Under the pieces are notes generated by a model. It was not told the origin of the DNA. It saw nothing but the letters and a program-made list of their open reading frames with translations, and searched no databases. Made by a program: the position numbers and the translations under genes. A DNA stretch of 44,356 nt from Veillonella sp. (GTDB lineage Bacteria; Bacillota_C; Negativicutes; Veillonellales; Veillonellaceae), in contig JAGZGB010000004.1 of the NCBI GenBank assembly GCA_018367495.1, forward strand, positions 1-44,356, given 5' to 3'. This document shows, piece after piece, positions 6,803 through 14,456 of this stretch (its first letter is position 1; each line of letters starts with the position of its first letter).

Positions 6803-8938
6803 GTGAATACAACAGATAATCAGGTTACTGCACAAGTGCAAGCAGAACCAACAGTAGCGAATACTGCGACTCGAACCGTTGCGGCTGAAGGCGAACATAA
6901 ACAAGCAACTCGCCGTCGCACTAATACACGTCGTCCTGCTGGCGAAGGTCGCACTCGTCAACATGCAGCTGGCGAAGGTGACGGCACAACACGTCAACGC
7001 CGTACTAATACGCGTACAAATAATGGTGGTCGCACTAATACGACTCGCCGTACAAATACTCGTCGTAATGCTGAGCAAGGCGAAGGTCAAGAACGTACAG
7101 AACGCAAACCACGCCAAACTCGTGCACCACGTGGTGAACGTAGTGAAAATACGCGTAATACGCGCTCTAACAATGGTCGCAATGGTCAAAACCGTAACAA
7201 CAACCGTCCAAATAATCGCTCCACAAACCGCAACAATCAAGAGGCTCCTGTGGAATTAGTAGGTCGTACACCAAATGGCGCTAATAAGGGTAAATTCCAA
7301 ATTATCCCTTTAGGTGGTCTTGGTGAAATCGGTAAAAATATGACCATTTTCCAATATGAGGACGAGATTATCGTTCTTGATGCGGGTCTTGCGTTCCCTA
7401 GCGAAGATATGCTTGGCGTAGATATCGTTATTCCTGATATGAGCTATATCATCGAGAATAAGGACCGAGTAAAAGCCGTTGTTATTACTCATGGTCACGA
7501 GGACCATATCGGTTCTTTGGCGTACCTTATGAAGGAAATTAACTGTCCTGTATATGCTACAAACCTTGTTTGTGGTTTGATCGAAGGCAAATTCAAAGAA
7601 CATAAAGTATCTCCAAAATGTCTTCGTACTATTGCGGCAGGCGATGAAGTACAAATTGGTCAAGTAAAGGTTGGTTTTATCCAAACAAATCACTCCATTC
7701 CTGACTCTTGTGCGGTGTACTTCGATACACCAATCGGTACTGTTCTTCATACTGGTGACTTTAAAATCGACCAAACTCCAGTTGATGGCCGTTTGATGGA
7801 TATGCACAAATTTGCTGAGCTTGGCAATAAAGGCGTATTAGCGTTGATGTCCGACTCTACAAATGTTGAGAAACCAGGTACTACAGGCTCTGAAAGCTCC
7901 GTAGGTCCTGCTATTAAACAAGCTGTTGGGGAAGCGAAAGGCCGCGTTGTATTGGCTACATTTGCATCTAATGTATCCCGTATTCAACAAGCTATTGATG
8001 CGGCAGTTATGTTCAACCGTAAGGTTGTCGTTATGGGCCGCAGTATGGTAAATGTTACAGAGATTGCTCAAGAACGCGGTTACTTGAACATTCCACCAAA
8101 TACAATCATCGACGTAGATGTAATGCACAACTACACTGATGATCAAATCATGATTTTAACAACGGGATCTCAAGGTGAACCAATGGCCGGCTTGTCTCGT
8201 ATGGCTACTAGCAATCACCGCACTGTAGAGTTGGCACCGAATGATACTGTTATCATATCGGCTACACCAATTCCTGGTAATGAAGGTGCCGTAGGTAGAA
8301 CTATCGATAACTTGCTTCGTTTAGGTTGTCATGTAGTATACGGTAAAGATCGTGGTATCCACGTATCTGGTCATGCGAGCCAAGAAGAGCTTAAAACAAT
8401 GCTTAACCTTGTTCGTCCAGAATACTTTATCCCAGTTCATGGTGAGTACCGCATGTTGCGTCGTCATGGTGAACTTGGTGTTGCTATGGGCGTAGATCCT
8501 AAGAAGGTCCTTATCGGTGACAATGGTCAAATCTTTGAATTCGATAAAGATGGTGGCCGTAAAGCCGGTCGTGTACAAGCTGGCGCTATTTTCGTAGATG
8601 GTCTTGGCGTTGGTGACGTAGGTAATATCGTTATTCGCGACCGTCAACAATTGGCACAAGAAGGTATGGTTATCGTTGTAATGGCAATGGATAAAGCTTC
8701 TGGAACAATCGTAGCTGGTCCAGACCTCGTATCTCGTGGCTTTGTATACGTACGTGATGCAGAAGAACTTATGATTGCTGCAGAACATCGCGTAGATCAA
8801 GTCCTTGAAGAATGTGAAATGCAACGCATTAAAGACTGGACTACTATCAAGCAAAACGTACGTGACGCGTTGGGTAAATTCTTCTACGATAAAACTCGCC
8901 GCCGTCCTATGATTTTGCCGATTATTCAAGACGTATAA
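6803..8938 (+). CDS. rnj: Ribonuclease J with a long basic N-terminal extension
   Basis: A metallo-beta-lactamase/beta-CASP ribonuclease, the main 5'-3' exonuclease and endonuclease in Firmicute mRNA decay and rRNA maturation. The catalytic core starts at about residue 163 (FQIIPLGGLGEIGKNM). It shows the metal motif HGHEDHIGS (about 229-237), the second-domain aspartate in LHTGDFKIDQTP, LMSDSTNVEKPG, the beta-CASP part and the late histidine in IPVHGEYRML. Residues 1-160 are a low-complexity region rich in Arg, Asn, Thr, Gln and Gly, with repeated R-T-N-T-R units, that ordinary RNase J (about 550 residues) lacks. It is probably disordered and may bind RNA. Start choice: GTG 6803 has AGGAGG four nt upstream. 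In-frame ATG 6764 and GTG 6749 are alternatives that would add 13 or 18 residues. Confidence 0.93.
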   Translation: MNTTDNQVTAQVQAEPTVANTATRTVAAEGEHKQATRRRTNTRRPAGEGRTRQHAAGEGDGTTRQRRTNTRTNNGGRTNTTRRTNTRRNAEQGEGQERTERKPRQTRAPRGERSENTRNTRSNNGRNGQNRNNNRPNNRSTNRNNQEAPVELVGRTPNGANKGKFQIIPLGGLGEIGKNMTIFQYEDEIIVLDAGLAFPSEDMLGVDIVIPDMSYIIENKDRVKAVVITHGHEDHIGSLAYLMKEINCPVYATNLVCGLIEGKFKEHKVSPKCLRTIAAGDEVQIGQVKVGFIQTNHSIPDSCAVYFDTPIGTVLHTGDFKIDQTPVDGRLMDMHKFAELGNKGVLALMSDSTNVEKPGTTGSESSVGPAIKQAVGEAKGRVVLATFASNVSRIQQAIDAAVMFNRKVVVMGRSMVNVTEIAQERGYLNIPPNTIIDVDVMHNYTDDQIMILTTGSQGEPMAGLSRMATSNHRTVELAPNDTVIISATPIPGNEGAVGRTIDNLLRLGCHVVYGKDRGIHVSGHASQEELKTMLNLVRPEYFIPVHGEYRMLRRHGELGVAMGVDPKKVLIGDNGQIFEFDKDGGRKAGRVQAGAIFVDGLGVGDVGNIVIRDRQQLAQEGMVIVVMAMDKASGTIVAGPDLVSRGFVYVRDAEELMIAAEHRVDQVLEECEMQRIKDWTTIKQNVRDALGKFFYDKTRRRPMILPIIQDV

Positions 8939-8953
8939 TTACATATAATAAAC

Positions 8954-8987
8954 AAAAGTACCGCACTCTATGGTGTGGTACTTTTAA
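8954..8987 (+). terminator. Intrinsic terminator of rnj
   Basis: AAAAGTACCGCAC (8954-8966) pairs with GTGTGGTACTTTT (8973-8985), with one G-T wobble and a 6-nt loop. Confidence 0.9.
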
Positions 8988-8990
8988 CAT

Positions 8991-9077
8991 TTTAAAAAGG
9001 ACCTATGGAATCTACTATAAATAGCGGTGTCATCGCATTTATCTACTATATAGGGTATTTGAAGTTACCTTTTTAAA
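8991..9077. repeat. Structured inverted-repeat element between rnj and yybS
   Basis: TTTAAAAAGG (8991-9000) is perfectly complementary to CCTTTTTAAA (9068-9077). Inside lie a second partial pairing, ACCTAT with ATAGGGT, and a strong inner stem ATAAATAGCG / CGCATTTAT with one bulged A around GTGTCAT. The whole 87-bp segment can fold into one branched hairpin. Its right arm overlaps the spacer of the next promoter (9059-9087). It begins 5 nt after the rnj terminator, so it is not simply that terminator. Confidence 0.5.
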
Positions 9078-9087
9078 CTGTTATAAT
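9059..9087 (+). promoter_or_regulatory. Promoter of yybS-gdpP-rplI
   Basis: TTGAAG at 9059-9064, a 17-nt spacer and TATAAT at 9082-9087, with an expected start near 9094. The ribosome site ATGGAGATTT follows before ATG 9133. Confidence 0.6.
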
Positions 9088-9132
9088 TAAAAGATACCAA
9101 TTAATCTATCTTCTTATATAGAATGGAGATTT

Positions 9133-10089
9133 ATGAAACAAACAAATACAAGAGCGATGGTAGAAACAGGATTTGTTAGTGCTATAGGTGTCATCCTTAG
9201 TGCTATTAGTGTGTATTTACCAGCTTTCGCTTTTTTATCATTTTTTGTTACACCTGCAGCCATTGGCATAATTGGAACAAAATGGGGTCGCAAGTATAGT
9301 ATATCGGCAGCTGTTGTCACTACTTTCTTAGCGGTAGTTTTGTTTGGACCATGGAATGGTATACCTGTTGGCTTATTTGCTGCGGTAGGTGTAGGGGTAG
9401 GAGAAGGTAACCGTCTTTCTTTAGGGACGATTAAACGACTACTACTCCCTAGTATTGCTATGTTTGTTGCTGTATTAGTAACTTTAATGGCACAAGTATA
9501 TGTATCTGGTATTACTCTATCAATGATAGATACACAGATGACTGAGCAAGCTCGTATGATTGCTGATCAAGCATTACAGACGAATCCTAATATCACACAG
9601 GAACAAGCTGATTTATTTGTGAAAAATGTAGATAAGCTTGCTACTGGTTTGAAAGATGCGTTTTTTGTGGCTGTAGCTATAGCGGCAGTTTCATATAGTT
9701 ATATAACTATTCAGATATCTATATGGCTAGGTAAAAGATTACGTATCTCCATACCTAGATTTTTACCGATTGAAGAATGGAGAATGCCTATCTGGAGTGC
9801 AGGTCTATATGCCTTAGGTATTATTGGTATATATGGTGCTCCACATATCAATATGGACGCTTCATGGGTCACAGCTATTAGTACTAATGTATTACTCCTC
9901 GGTAGTTCTATGTGTTCTATTCATGGCTTTGCAGCTTTAGCAGATTTAATGAGTAGTTACCGCATGAGTAATAAATTGAAGTGGATATTGCTTGGGGTGT
10001 ATGCCTTTTTCTTTGGACAAGCATTAGCTATATTTGGTGTCATAGATATGTTTTTAGATTTACGGACACGTTACAAAGCGCGTCAATAG
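9133..10089 (+). CDS. DUF2232 (YybS family) membrane protein
   Basis: A 318-residue protein with about eight hydrophobic segments. The N-terminal part (VETGFVSAIGVILSAISVYL, then LSFFVTPAAIGIIGTKWGRK) is typical of DUF2232/YybS proteins, whose fold resembles energy-coupling-factor S-components. The position directly before gdpP, rplI and dnaB is the conserved place of yybS in Firmicutes, and this supports the call strongly. Its substrate and role are not established. A more polar loop at about residues 125-175 (TQMTEQARMIADQALQT and following) lies between membrane segments. ATG 9133 follows TGGAGATTT. The next gene starts 19 nt after its stop, preceded by AAAGGAGGCCGTT, so cotranscription is likely. 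Confidence 0.85.
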   Translation: MKQTNTRAMVETGFVSAIGVILSAISVYLPAFAFLSFFVTPAAIGIIGTKWGRKYSISAAVVTTFLAVVLFGPWNGIPVGLFAAVGVGVGEGNRLSLGTIKRLLLPSIAMFVAVLVTLMAQVYVSGITLSMIDTQMTEQARMIADQALQTNPNITQEQADLFVKNVDKLATGLKDAFFVAVAIAAVSYSYITIQISIWLGKRLRISIPRFLPIEEWRMPIWSAGLYALGIIGIYGAPHINMDASWVTAISTNVLLLGSSMCSIHGFAALADLMSSYRMSNKLKWILLGVYAFFFGQALAIFGVIDMFLDLRTRYKARQ

Positions 10090-10108
10090 TAATAGAAAGG
10101 AGGCCGTT

Positions 10109-12136
10109 ATGAAATCCTTTCAACGGAAATGGGAAGGTTTAGAAATTACCATTATTACCGTTATCGTATTATTGTTACTATTGTTGGCCTATTTGAATTG
10201 GGCCATTGCAATTCTAGCTTTAATTATCGTAGTAGCGGCGTATTTGGTTAACTATAACACCATTCATAACCGGCGTCGTTTAGCAAGGGAACAGTTTGGG
10301 GCGATGATGAAAAACGTCACACAAGCTTCGAACTTTGCTTTACAAAACTTGCCAATGGGGATTGCTCTTGTTAATAAACAAGGTACCCTCGTATGGAATA
10401 ATAGTGTCTTTGCAGACTGGGTTAAGGTAGACTGGAATAAACTTCAAAAAATGTCTGCTCTTATGCCTGGCTTCCGTATTGATAAAATCTGGGGAAAATC
10501 TGGATTTATGACGGAACAGTATGAAGATAAGTATTTCCAAATTATTTATAAATTCATTGATCCTCGTGATGCACGACCAGATATTCATAGTGAAGATGAA
10601 TTGGCAGAGCATGCAGTAATGGCTTTGTATTTTAAAGATATTACGAACCTAGAAAAGGCGCGTATTAAAGCTGAAGAAGATCAGCCTGTATGGGGCATGA
10701 TTCAAATCGATAATCTTGAAGAGTTGACAAAAGGTCTTAGTGACCGCGAGTATACAAGTGTTTGGGCCGATATTAACAATATCATTATGGATGAAATTGA
10801 TAGACAAGAAGGGTTCATTCGTAACTTCCAAGATGATATGTATACCTTTGCTATTTCTCGTGGTGCACTTCATGCGATGGAGGAAGATGGGTTTAAAATC
10901 CTTGAGAAAATCCGTAAATTGCCTTCTCCCCGTCAAGTGCCAGCAACAATTTCTATCGGGATTAGCGAGAATGTAGGATCTGTAAAAGAGGTATCGAGCC
11001 GAGCTCGTGCTGCTCTAGATATTGCATTAGGTCGCGGTGGTGATCAAGTGTGTATCATGGATGGTGAAAGCACTCGCTTCTTCGGCGGTAATACAGCTGG
11101 TGTTGAGAAGAATACACGTGTTCGTGCCCGTGTTGTATCACAAGCCTTACATGAGCTTATGCTTGATTCCGATAAAATCCTTGTGATGGGTCATAAGCGT
11201 GAAGATTATGATGCATTAGGTGGTATTATCGGTGTTGTAGCTATTGCACGTACCTTAGGTAAAGAATTACGCATCGTACTTTCAAAGGAAACGAGTGCCA
11301 TTGATAAAATGGTAACTGTTTTGAAAGAAGATGAGTTCTGGACAGAACATATCATCACCCCTGAAGCGGCAAAAGCTTGGGTAGATGCTAATACGCTTAC
11401 CATTGTATGTGATACACATCGCCAAGAAATGGTAGCAGCTCAAGAGGCTCTTGAAATTTCTGAACGACGCATCGTTATCGATCATCACCGCCGTGCAGCG
11501 GATTTTGTAGAAAATCCATTGCTTACGTACTTGGAACCAACTGCATCATCTACATCTGAACTTGTAACAGAGCTTGTACAATACGCAGGTGGTAGCGTAA
11601 AGCTTTCAAAGGCAGAAGCTACAGGTATTTATGCTGGTATTGTGCTTGATACGAAGAACTTTTATCAACAAACTGGTGCGCGTACATTTGAAGCTGCTGC
11701 ATTCTTGCGCCGTGCAGGGGCAGATATTGAACGGGTTAAACAATTATTTATTGAAACCTTCGATTCTGTTCAATTGCGTGCTAAAATGGTATTTGAAGCC
11801 AATCGAACTGAAGGAATTGCTATTTCTGTAGCCCCTGAAGGTTTGAAGGATATGATGGCATTAGCTGCACAAAGTGCGGATATGCTCATCAGTAATGAAG
11901 ATATTGAAGCAGCCTTTGTACTGTACTCCTTGAATGACGGCGGTATCGGCGTTAGTGCTCGATCCAAAGGTAAGGTAAATGTACAGGTTGTAATGGAAGC
12001 CTTGGGGGGCGGTGGTCACAGAACCGTGGCTGGTGCCCAATTACAAGGTATGACCATAGAGGAAGCGAAGAAGGCTATCTTAGACCATGCTCTTGAGGCC
12101 CTTTATTCCGCAGAGAAAGAGGAGGAAGAACAATGA
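10109..12136 (+). CDS. gdpP: Cyclic-di-AMP phosphodiesterase GdpP (YybT)
   Basis: A 675-residue membrane-bound phosphodiesterase that should hydrolyse c-di-AMP to pApA. Domain order: two membrane helices (about 14-50), a PAS-like domain (about 70-160, with MGIALVNKQGTLVWNNSVF), a degenerate GGDEF domain (about 180-310) and a DHH-DHHA1 domain (about 340-665). In the last, GHKREDYDALGG, VCDTHRQEM and IDHHRRAADF supply metal-binding Asp and His residues, and GGGGHRTVAGAQ is the DHHA1 substrate motif. Length and domain order match Bacillus GdpP (about 659). The GGDEF part lacks a clear GGDEF signature, as is usual in this family. Its last codons (Glu-rich) contain GAGGAGG, which serves as the ribosome site for rplI; the two genes overlap by ATGA. 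Confidence 0.95.
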   Translation: MKSFQRKWEGLEITIITVIVLLLLLLAYLNWAIAILALIIVVAAYLVNYNTIHNRRRLAREQFGAMMKNVTQASNFALQNLPMGIALVNKQGTLVWNNSVFADWVKVDWNKLQKMSALMPGFRIDKIWGKSGFMTEQYEDKYFQIIYKFIDPRDARPDIHSEDELAEHAVMALYFKDITNLEKARIKAEEDQPVWGMIQIDNLEELTKGLSDREYTSVWADINNIIMDEIDRQEGFIRNFQDDMYTFAISRGALHAMEEDGFKILEKIRKLPSPRQVPATISIGISENVGSVKEVSSRARAALDIALGRGGDQVCIMDGESTRFFGGNTAGVEKNTRVRARVVSQALHELMLDSDKILVMGHKREDYDALGGIIGVVAIARTLGKELRIVLSKETSAIDKMVTVLKEDEFWTEHIITPEAAKAWVDANTLTIVCDTHRQEMVAAQEALEISERRIVIDHHRRAADFVENPLLTYLEPTASSTSELVTELVQYAGGSVKLSKAEATGIYAGIVLDTKNFYQQTGARTFEAAAFLRRAGADIERVKQLFIETFDSVQLRAKMVFEANRTEGIAISVAPEGLKDMMALAAQSADMLISNEDIEAAFVLYSLNDGGIGVSARSKGKVNVQVVMEALGGGGHRTVAGAQLQGMTIEEAKKAILDHALEALYSAEKEEEEQ

Positions 12137-12579
12137 AAGTAGTATTGTTAGAAGACGTTAAAAAGGTTGGTAAAAAAGGCGAAATCGTTGAAGTTAGTGA
12201 TGCATATGGCCGTAATGTATTAATCAAAAAAGGTCTTGGCCTTGAAGGTACAGCAACTAATGTAAATAATGCGAAACAAAAACAAGAATCTATTGCTCAT
12301 AATAAGGCTGTTGCAAATGACGAAGCTAAAATCTTGGCAGCTCAATTGACTAAGGTTGAAGTAACTGTAAAGGTTCGTATGGGCGAGGAAGGTCGTGTAT
12401 TCGGTTCCGTTACTGCAAAAGATATTTCCGATGCAGCTAAAGCTCAATACAAAGTAGATATCGATAAAAAGAAAATCGAAATCAAAGAACCATTGAAAAC
12501 ATTAGGCGTACATGATGTACTCGTTCGTGTTCATCCTGAAATTACAAGTACTATCAAGGTTAATGTAGTAGCTGAATAA
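12133..12579 (+). CDS. rplI: 50S ribosomal protein L9
   Basis: 148 residues, the normal length for bL9. The N-terminal rRNA-binding domain has the canonical start MKVVLLEDVKKVGKKGEIVE followed by VSDAYGRNVLIKKGLG. It is followed by a long charged connecting helix (about 42-75) and the C-terminal domain (KVRMGEEGRVFGSVTAKDIS onwards). It binds 23S rRNA near the L1 stalk and limits frameshifting. ATG 12133 overlaps the gdpP stop by four bases and uses a ribosome site encoded in the gdpP C-terminus, so translation is probably coupled. A hairpin with a T-rich tail follows before dnaB. Confidence 0.97.
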   Translation: MKVVLLEDVKKVGKKGEIVEVSDAYGRNVLIKKGLGLEGTATNVNNAKQKQESIAHNKAVANDEAKILAAQLTKVEVTVKVRMGEEGRVFGSVTAKDISDAAKAQYKVDIDKKKIEIKEPLKTLGVHDVLVRVHPEITSTIKVNVVAE

Positions 12580-12584
12580 TAGTG

Positions 12585-12619
12585 TTCACCATGCTCTTTG
12601 AGTATGGTGAATTCTTTTA
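12585..12619 (+). terminator. Hairpin between rplI and dnaB, probably a partial terminator
   Basis: TTCACCAT (12585-12592) pairs with ATGGTGAA (12604-12611) around an 11-nt loop and is followed by TTCTTTT. The dnaB ribosome site is only about 20 nt further on and no clear separate promoter is visible, so readthrough is likely. Confidence 0.6.
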
Positions 12620-12648
12620 TCCATAGTGGTTTTATAAAGGGGATTATC

Positions 12649-14007
12649 ATGGATGTACGCATTCCACCGCATAATTTAGATGCGGAAAAAGCCGTTTTGG
12701 GGGCTTTATTAACGAATGGATCCAACTCGGGCGCCGTTGTTGATACAGTGACGAGTATTCTAAAATCTGAAGACTTTTACCGTGATGCGCATCGTATTAT
12801 TTATGATGCTATCTTAGAAATCGTGCATGCTAACAAGACGGCGGACTTCATTACTGTTGGTGAAGAGTTAGACCGTCGTAAGCGTCTCGATGCGGTAGGT
12901 GGTCTTGCATATATTACATCTTTGGCTAATGAATCGGTGTCCTACAATGTAGAGGAACATGCGAAAATCATTAGTGAGAAAGCTCAGTTGCGCCGCCTTA
13001 TCGATGCAGGGAATAAAATCGTAGGCATGACGTACGCTGGCGAAGATGAGCCAACGGCTATCCTTAACAAGGCGGAACAAATGGTATTAGACGTAAGTGG
13101 TCAAACACAGTCTGAATCATCCTTTGCTGTCATTGGTGATGTAGTATTATCTAACTTAGATAAGTTAAACGCATTGCAACAGCATGATGGTGCTATTACA
13201 GGCGTTCCAACAGGTTTTAAAGATGTGGACCATGTTTTCAATGGTCTGCAAAAATCTGACCTTATTCTCGTAGCAGCCCGTCCTGCAATGGGGAAAACTG
13301 CTTTCACCTTGAACATTGCTCAAAATGTAACGATGTTGTACGACAAGACGGTAGCGTTCTTCTCCCTAGAAATGGGAAAGGAACAGCTCGTTGGTCGTAT
13401 TCTATCTTCAGTGGCAGGTGTAAGCTCTGAAAAGTTGCGCCGTGCGAACATGGACCCTGCTGACTGGGAAAAGGTTATTGCTGCAGCGGACCGCATGAGT
13501 AAATCCAAGCTCTTTATCGATGATACGCCGGGGCTTACCGTACAAGATATGCGCTCTAAATTGCGCCGTCTTAAGGTGGAACATGGTCTCGATCTCGTTA
13601 TCGTCGACTATATTCAGTTGATGCAAGGCCGCAACTCCGGCAAGGGTAGCGAGAACCGTCAACAAGAGGTATCTGAAATCTCTCGTAACCTTAAGTTGAT
13701 CGCTCGTGAGTTTAACGTGCCTCTCATCGCCTTGTCTCAGTTGTCTCGTAGTGTTGAAAGCAGACCAGATAAACGGCCTGTGCTTTCCGACCTTCGTGAA
13801 TCTGGTTCCCTCGAACAAGATGCGGATATCGTTATCTTCTTGTACCGCGATAAATATTACGATGAAAACTCCGAAAAAGGGGACAACGCAGAAGTCCTCA
13901 TTCGTAAGCACCGTAATGGTTCCGTCGGTACTGTGGAACTTCAATTCATTGGGGAATTAACCCAATTTAGAGACGTGGAATTCCGAGACATGGGGCCGGA
14001 ACAATAA
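12649..14007 (+). CDS. dnaB: Replicative DNA helicase DnaB (DnaC of Bacillus)
   Basis: 452 residues from ATG 12649, the family's usual size. The N-terminal domain begins VRIPPHNLDAEKAVLGALL. The RecA-like motor follows a linker: Walker A ARPAMGKTAFTLN, Walker B-type LDLVIVDYIQLMQG, and LIALSQLSRSVESRPDKRP with SDLRESGSLEQDADIV, all standard helicase motifs. It unwinds the replication fork as a hexamer and recruits primase. The frame is open back to 12598, but ATG 12649 has AAAGGGG upstream and gives the canonical N-terminus. No intein or insertion interrupts it. It lies after rplI in the usual Firmicute order and ends before a large inverted repeat. Confidence 0.97.
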   Translation: MDVRIPPHNLDAEKAVLGALLTNGSNSGAVVDTVTSILKSEDFYRDAHRIIYDAILEIVHANKTADFITVGEELDRRKRLDAVGGLAYITSLANESVSYNVEEHAKIISEKAQLRRLIDAGNKIVGMTYAGEDEPTAILNKAEQMVLDVSGQTQSESSFAVIGDVVLSNLDKLNALQQHDGAITGVPTGFKDVDHVFNGLQKSDLILVAARPAMGKTAFTLNIAQNVTMLYDKTVAFFSLEMGKEQLVGRILSSVAGVSSEKLRRANMDPADWEKVIAAADRMSKSKLFIDDTPGLTVQDMRSKLRRLKVEHGLDLVIVDYIQLMQGRNSGKGSENRQQEVSEISRNLKLIAREFNVPLIALSQLSRSVESRPDKRPVLSDLRESGSLEQDADIVIFLYRDKYYDENSEKGDNAEVLIRKHRNGSVGTVELQFIGELTQFRDVEFRDMGPEQ

Positions 14008-14021
14008 TGAAATCTATCGGT

Positions 14022-14186
14022 TAGTTCCTATATATTGATGGGGCCCGACTTTATTTCGACAACTTAGTTACAAAAAAGCACCACCTATCTCGTGGCTCCA
14101 AACGACACGTAAGTCGCCTCTCGATAGGTGGTGCTCTTTTTGTATTACGTTAGCAAAATAAGTCCCATCAATATATAATAGAACTA
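14022..14186. repeat. 165-bp near-continuous inverted repeat with a terminator core
   Basis: The outer arms TAGTTC (14022-14027) plus TATATATTGATGGG (14029-14042) match CCCATCAATATATA (14164-14177) plus GAACTA (14181-14186). Further in, ACTTTATTT (14048-14056) pairs with AAATAAGT (14156-14163). The core GCACCACCTATC (14078-14089) pairs perfectly with GATAGGTGGTGC (14123-14134) and is followed by CTTTTTG, so transcription from dnaB probably ends here. The core alone would suffice as a terminator; the paired flanks are extra. In the region 14008-14456, this element, the second terminator at 14278 and the polymerase promoter are the only structures I see. Confidence 0.7.
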
Positions 14187-14277
14187 GATTGTTTTCATTG
14201 TATTGTTGGGAGAGAAGGGAGTAAACTTGGTTAAGTTTATAATAGAATAGCGTATTGAATGTGAAATTATACTGTTT

Positions 14278-14321
14278 AATCCTGAGCCCGATAGATATAT
14301 AGTAGGGCTTGGGATTTTTTA
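14278..14321 (+). terminator. Second intrinsic terminator downstream of dnaB
   Basis: AATCCTGAGCCC (14278-14289) pairs with GGGCTTGGGATT (14305-14316) apart from two central mismatches, followed by TTTT. A TATAAT at 14238-14243 lies upstream but has no convincing -35, so a small transcript of about 75 nt ending here is possible but unsupported. Confidence 0.6.
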
Positions 14322-14346
14322 TGTCCCAAATTTGCCACTATAATAA

Positions 14347-14386
14347 CAAACATATGTTTGAAAATACTCTATATTTTTGTTATACT
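14347..14386 (+). promoter_or_regulatory. Promoter with LexA-type SOS box for the Y-family polymerase operon
   Basis: TTGAAA at 14358-14363, a 17-nt spacer and TATACT at 14381-14386 form a good promoter. The perfect 14-bp palindrome CAAACATATGTTTG (14347-14360) overlaps the -35 and fits the Firmicute LexA/DinR box pattern CGAAC-N4-GTTCG with A for G at the outer positions. A repressor bound there would block the polymerase gene, which is a typical SOS target. Confidence 0.6.
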
Positions 14387-14456
14387 AATCATAGAAATTA
14401 TTCTTCTTGTAATTCTTATAAACTTCAGGTATTTAGCGGTTTGAGGAGGTGTTTGT

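Noticed and set aside
6791..7240. Antisense 149-residue frame opposite the RNase J extension
   Set aside because: It is a by-product of the repetitive Arg/Asn/Thr codons on the plus strand; the forward frame 6879-7259 is likewise a shadow. Neither has a domain or a ribosome site.
8321..8929. Antisense 202-residue frame over the end of rnj
   Set aside because: Its composition is that of a reversed coding sequence, it has no recognisable motif, and it overlaps the conserved core of RNase J.
13408..13944. Antisense 178-residue frame over dnaB
   Set aside because: It lies opposite the helicase motor motifs, with no ribosome site and no family resemblance.
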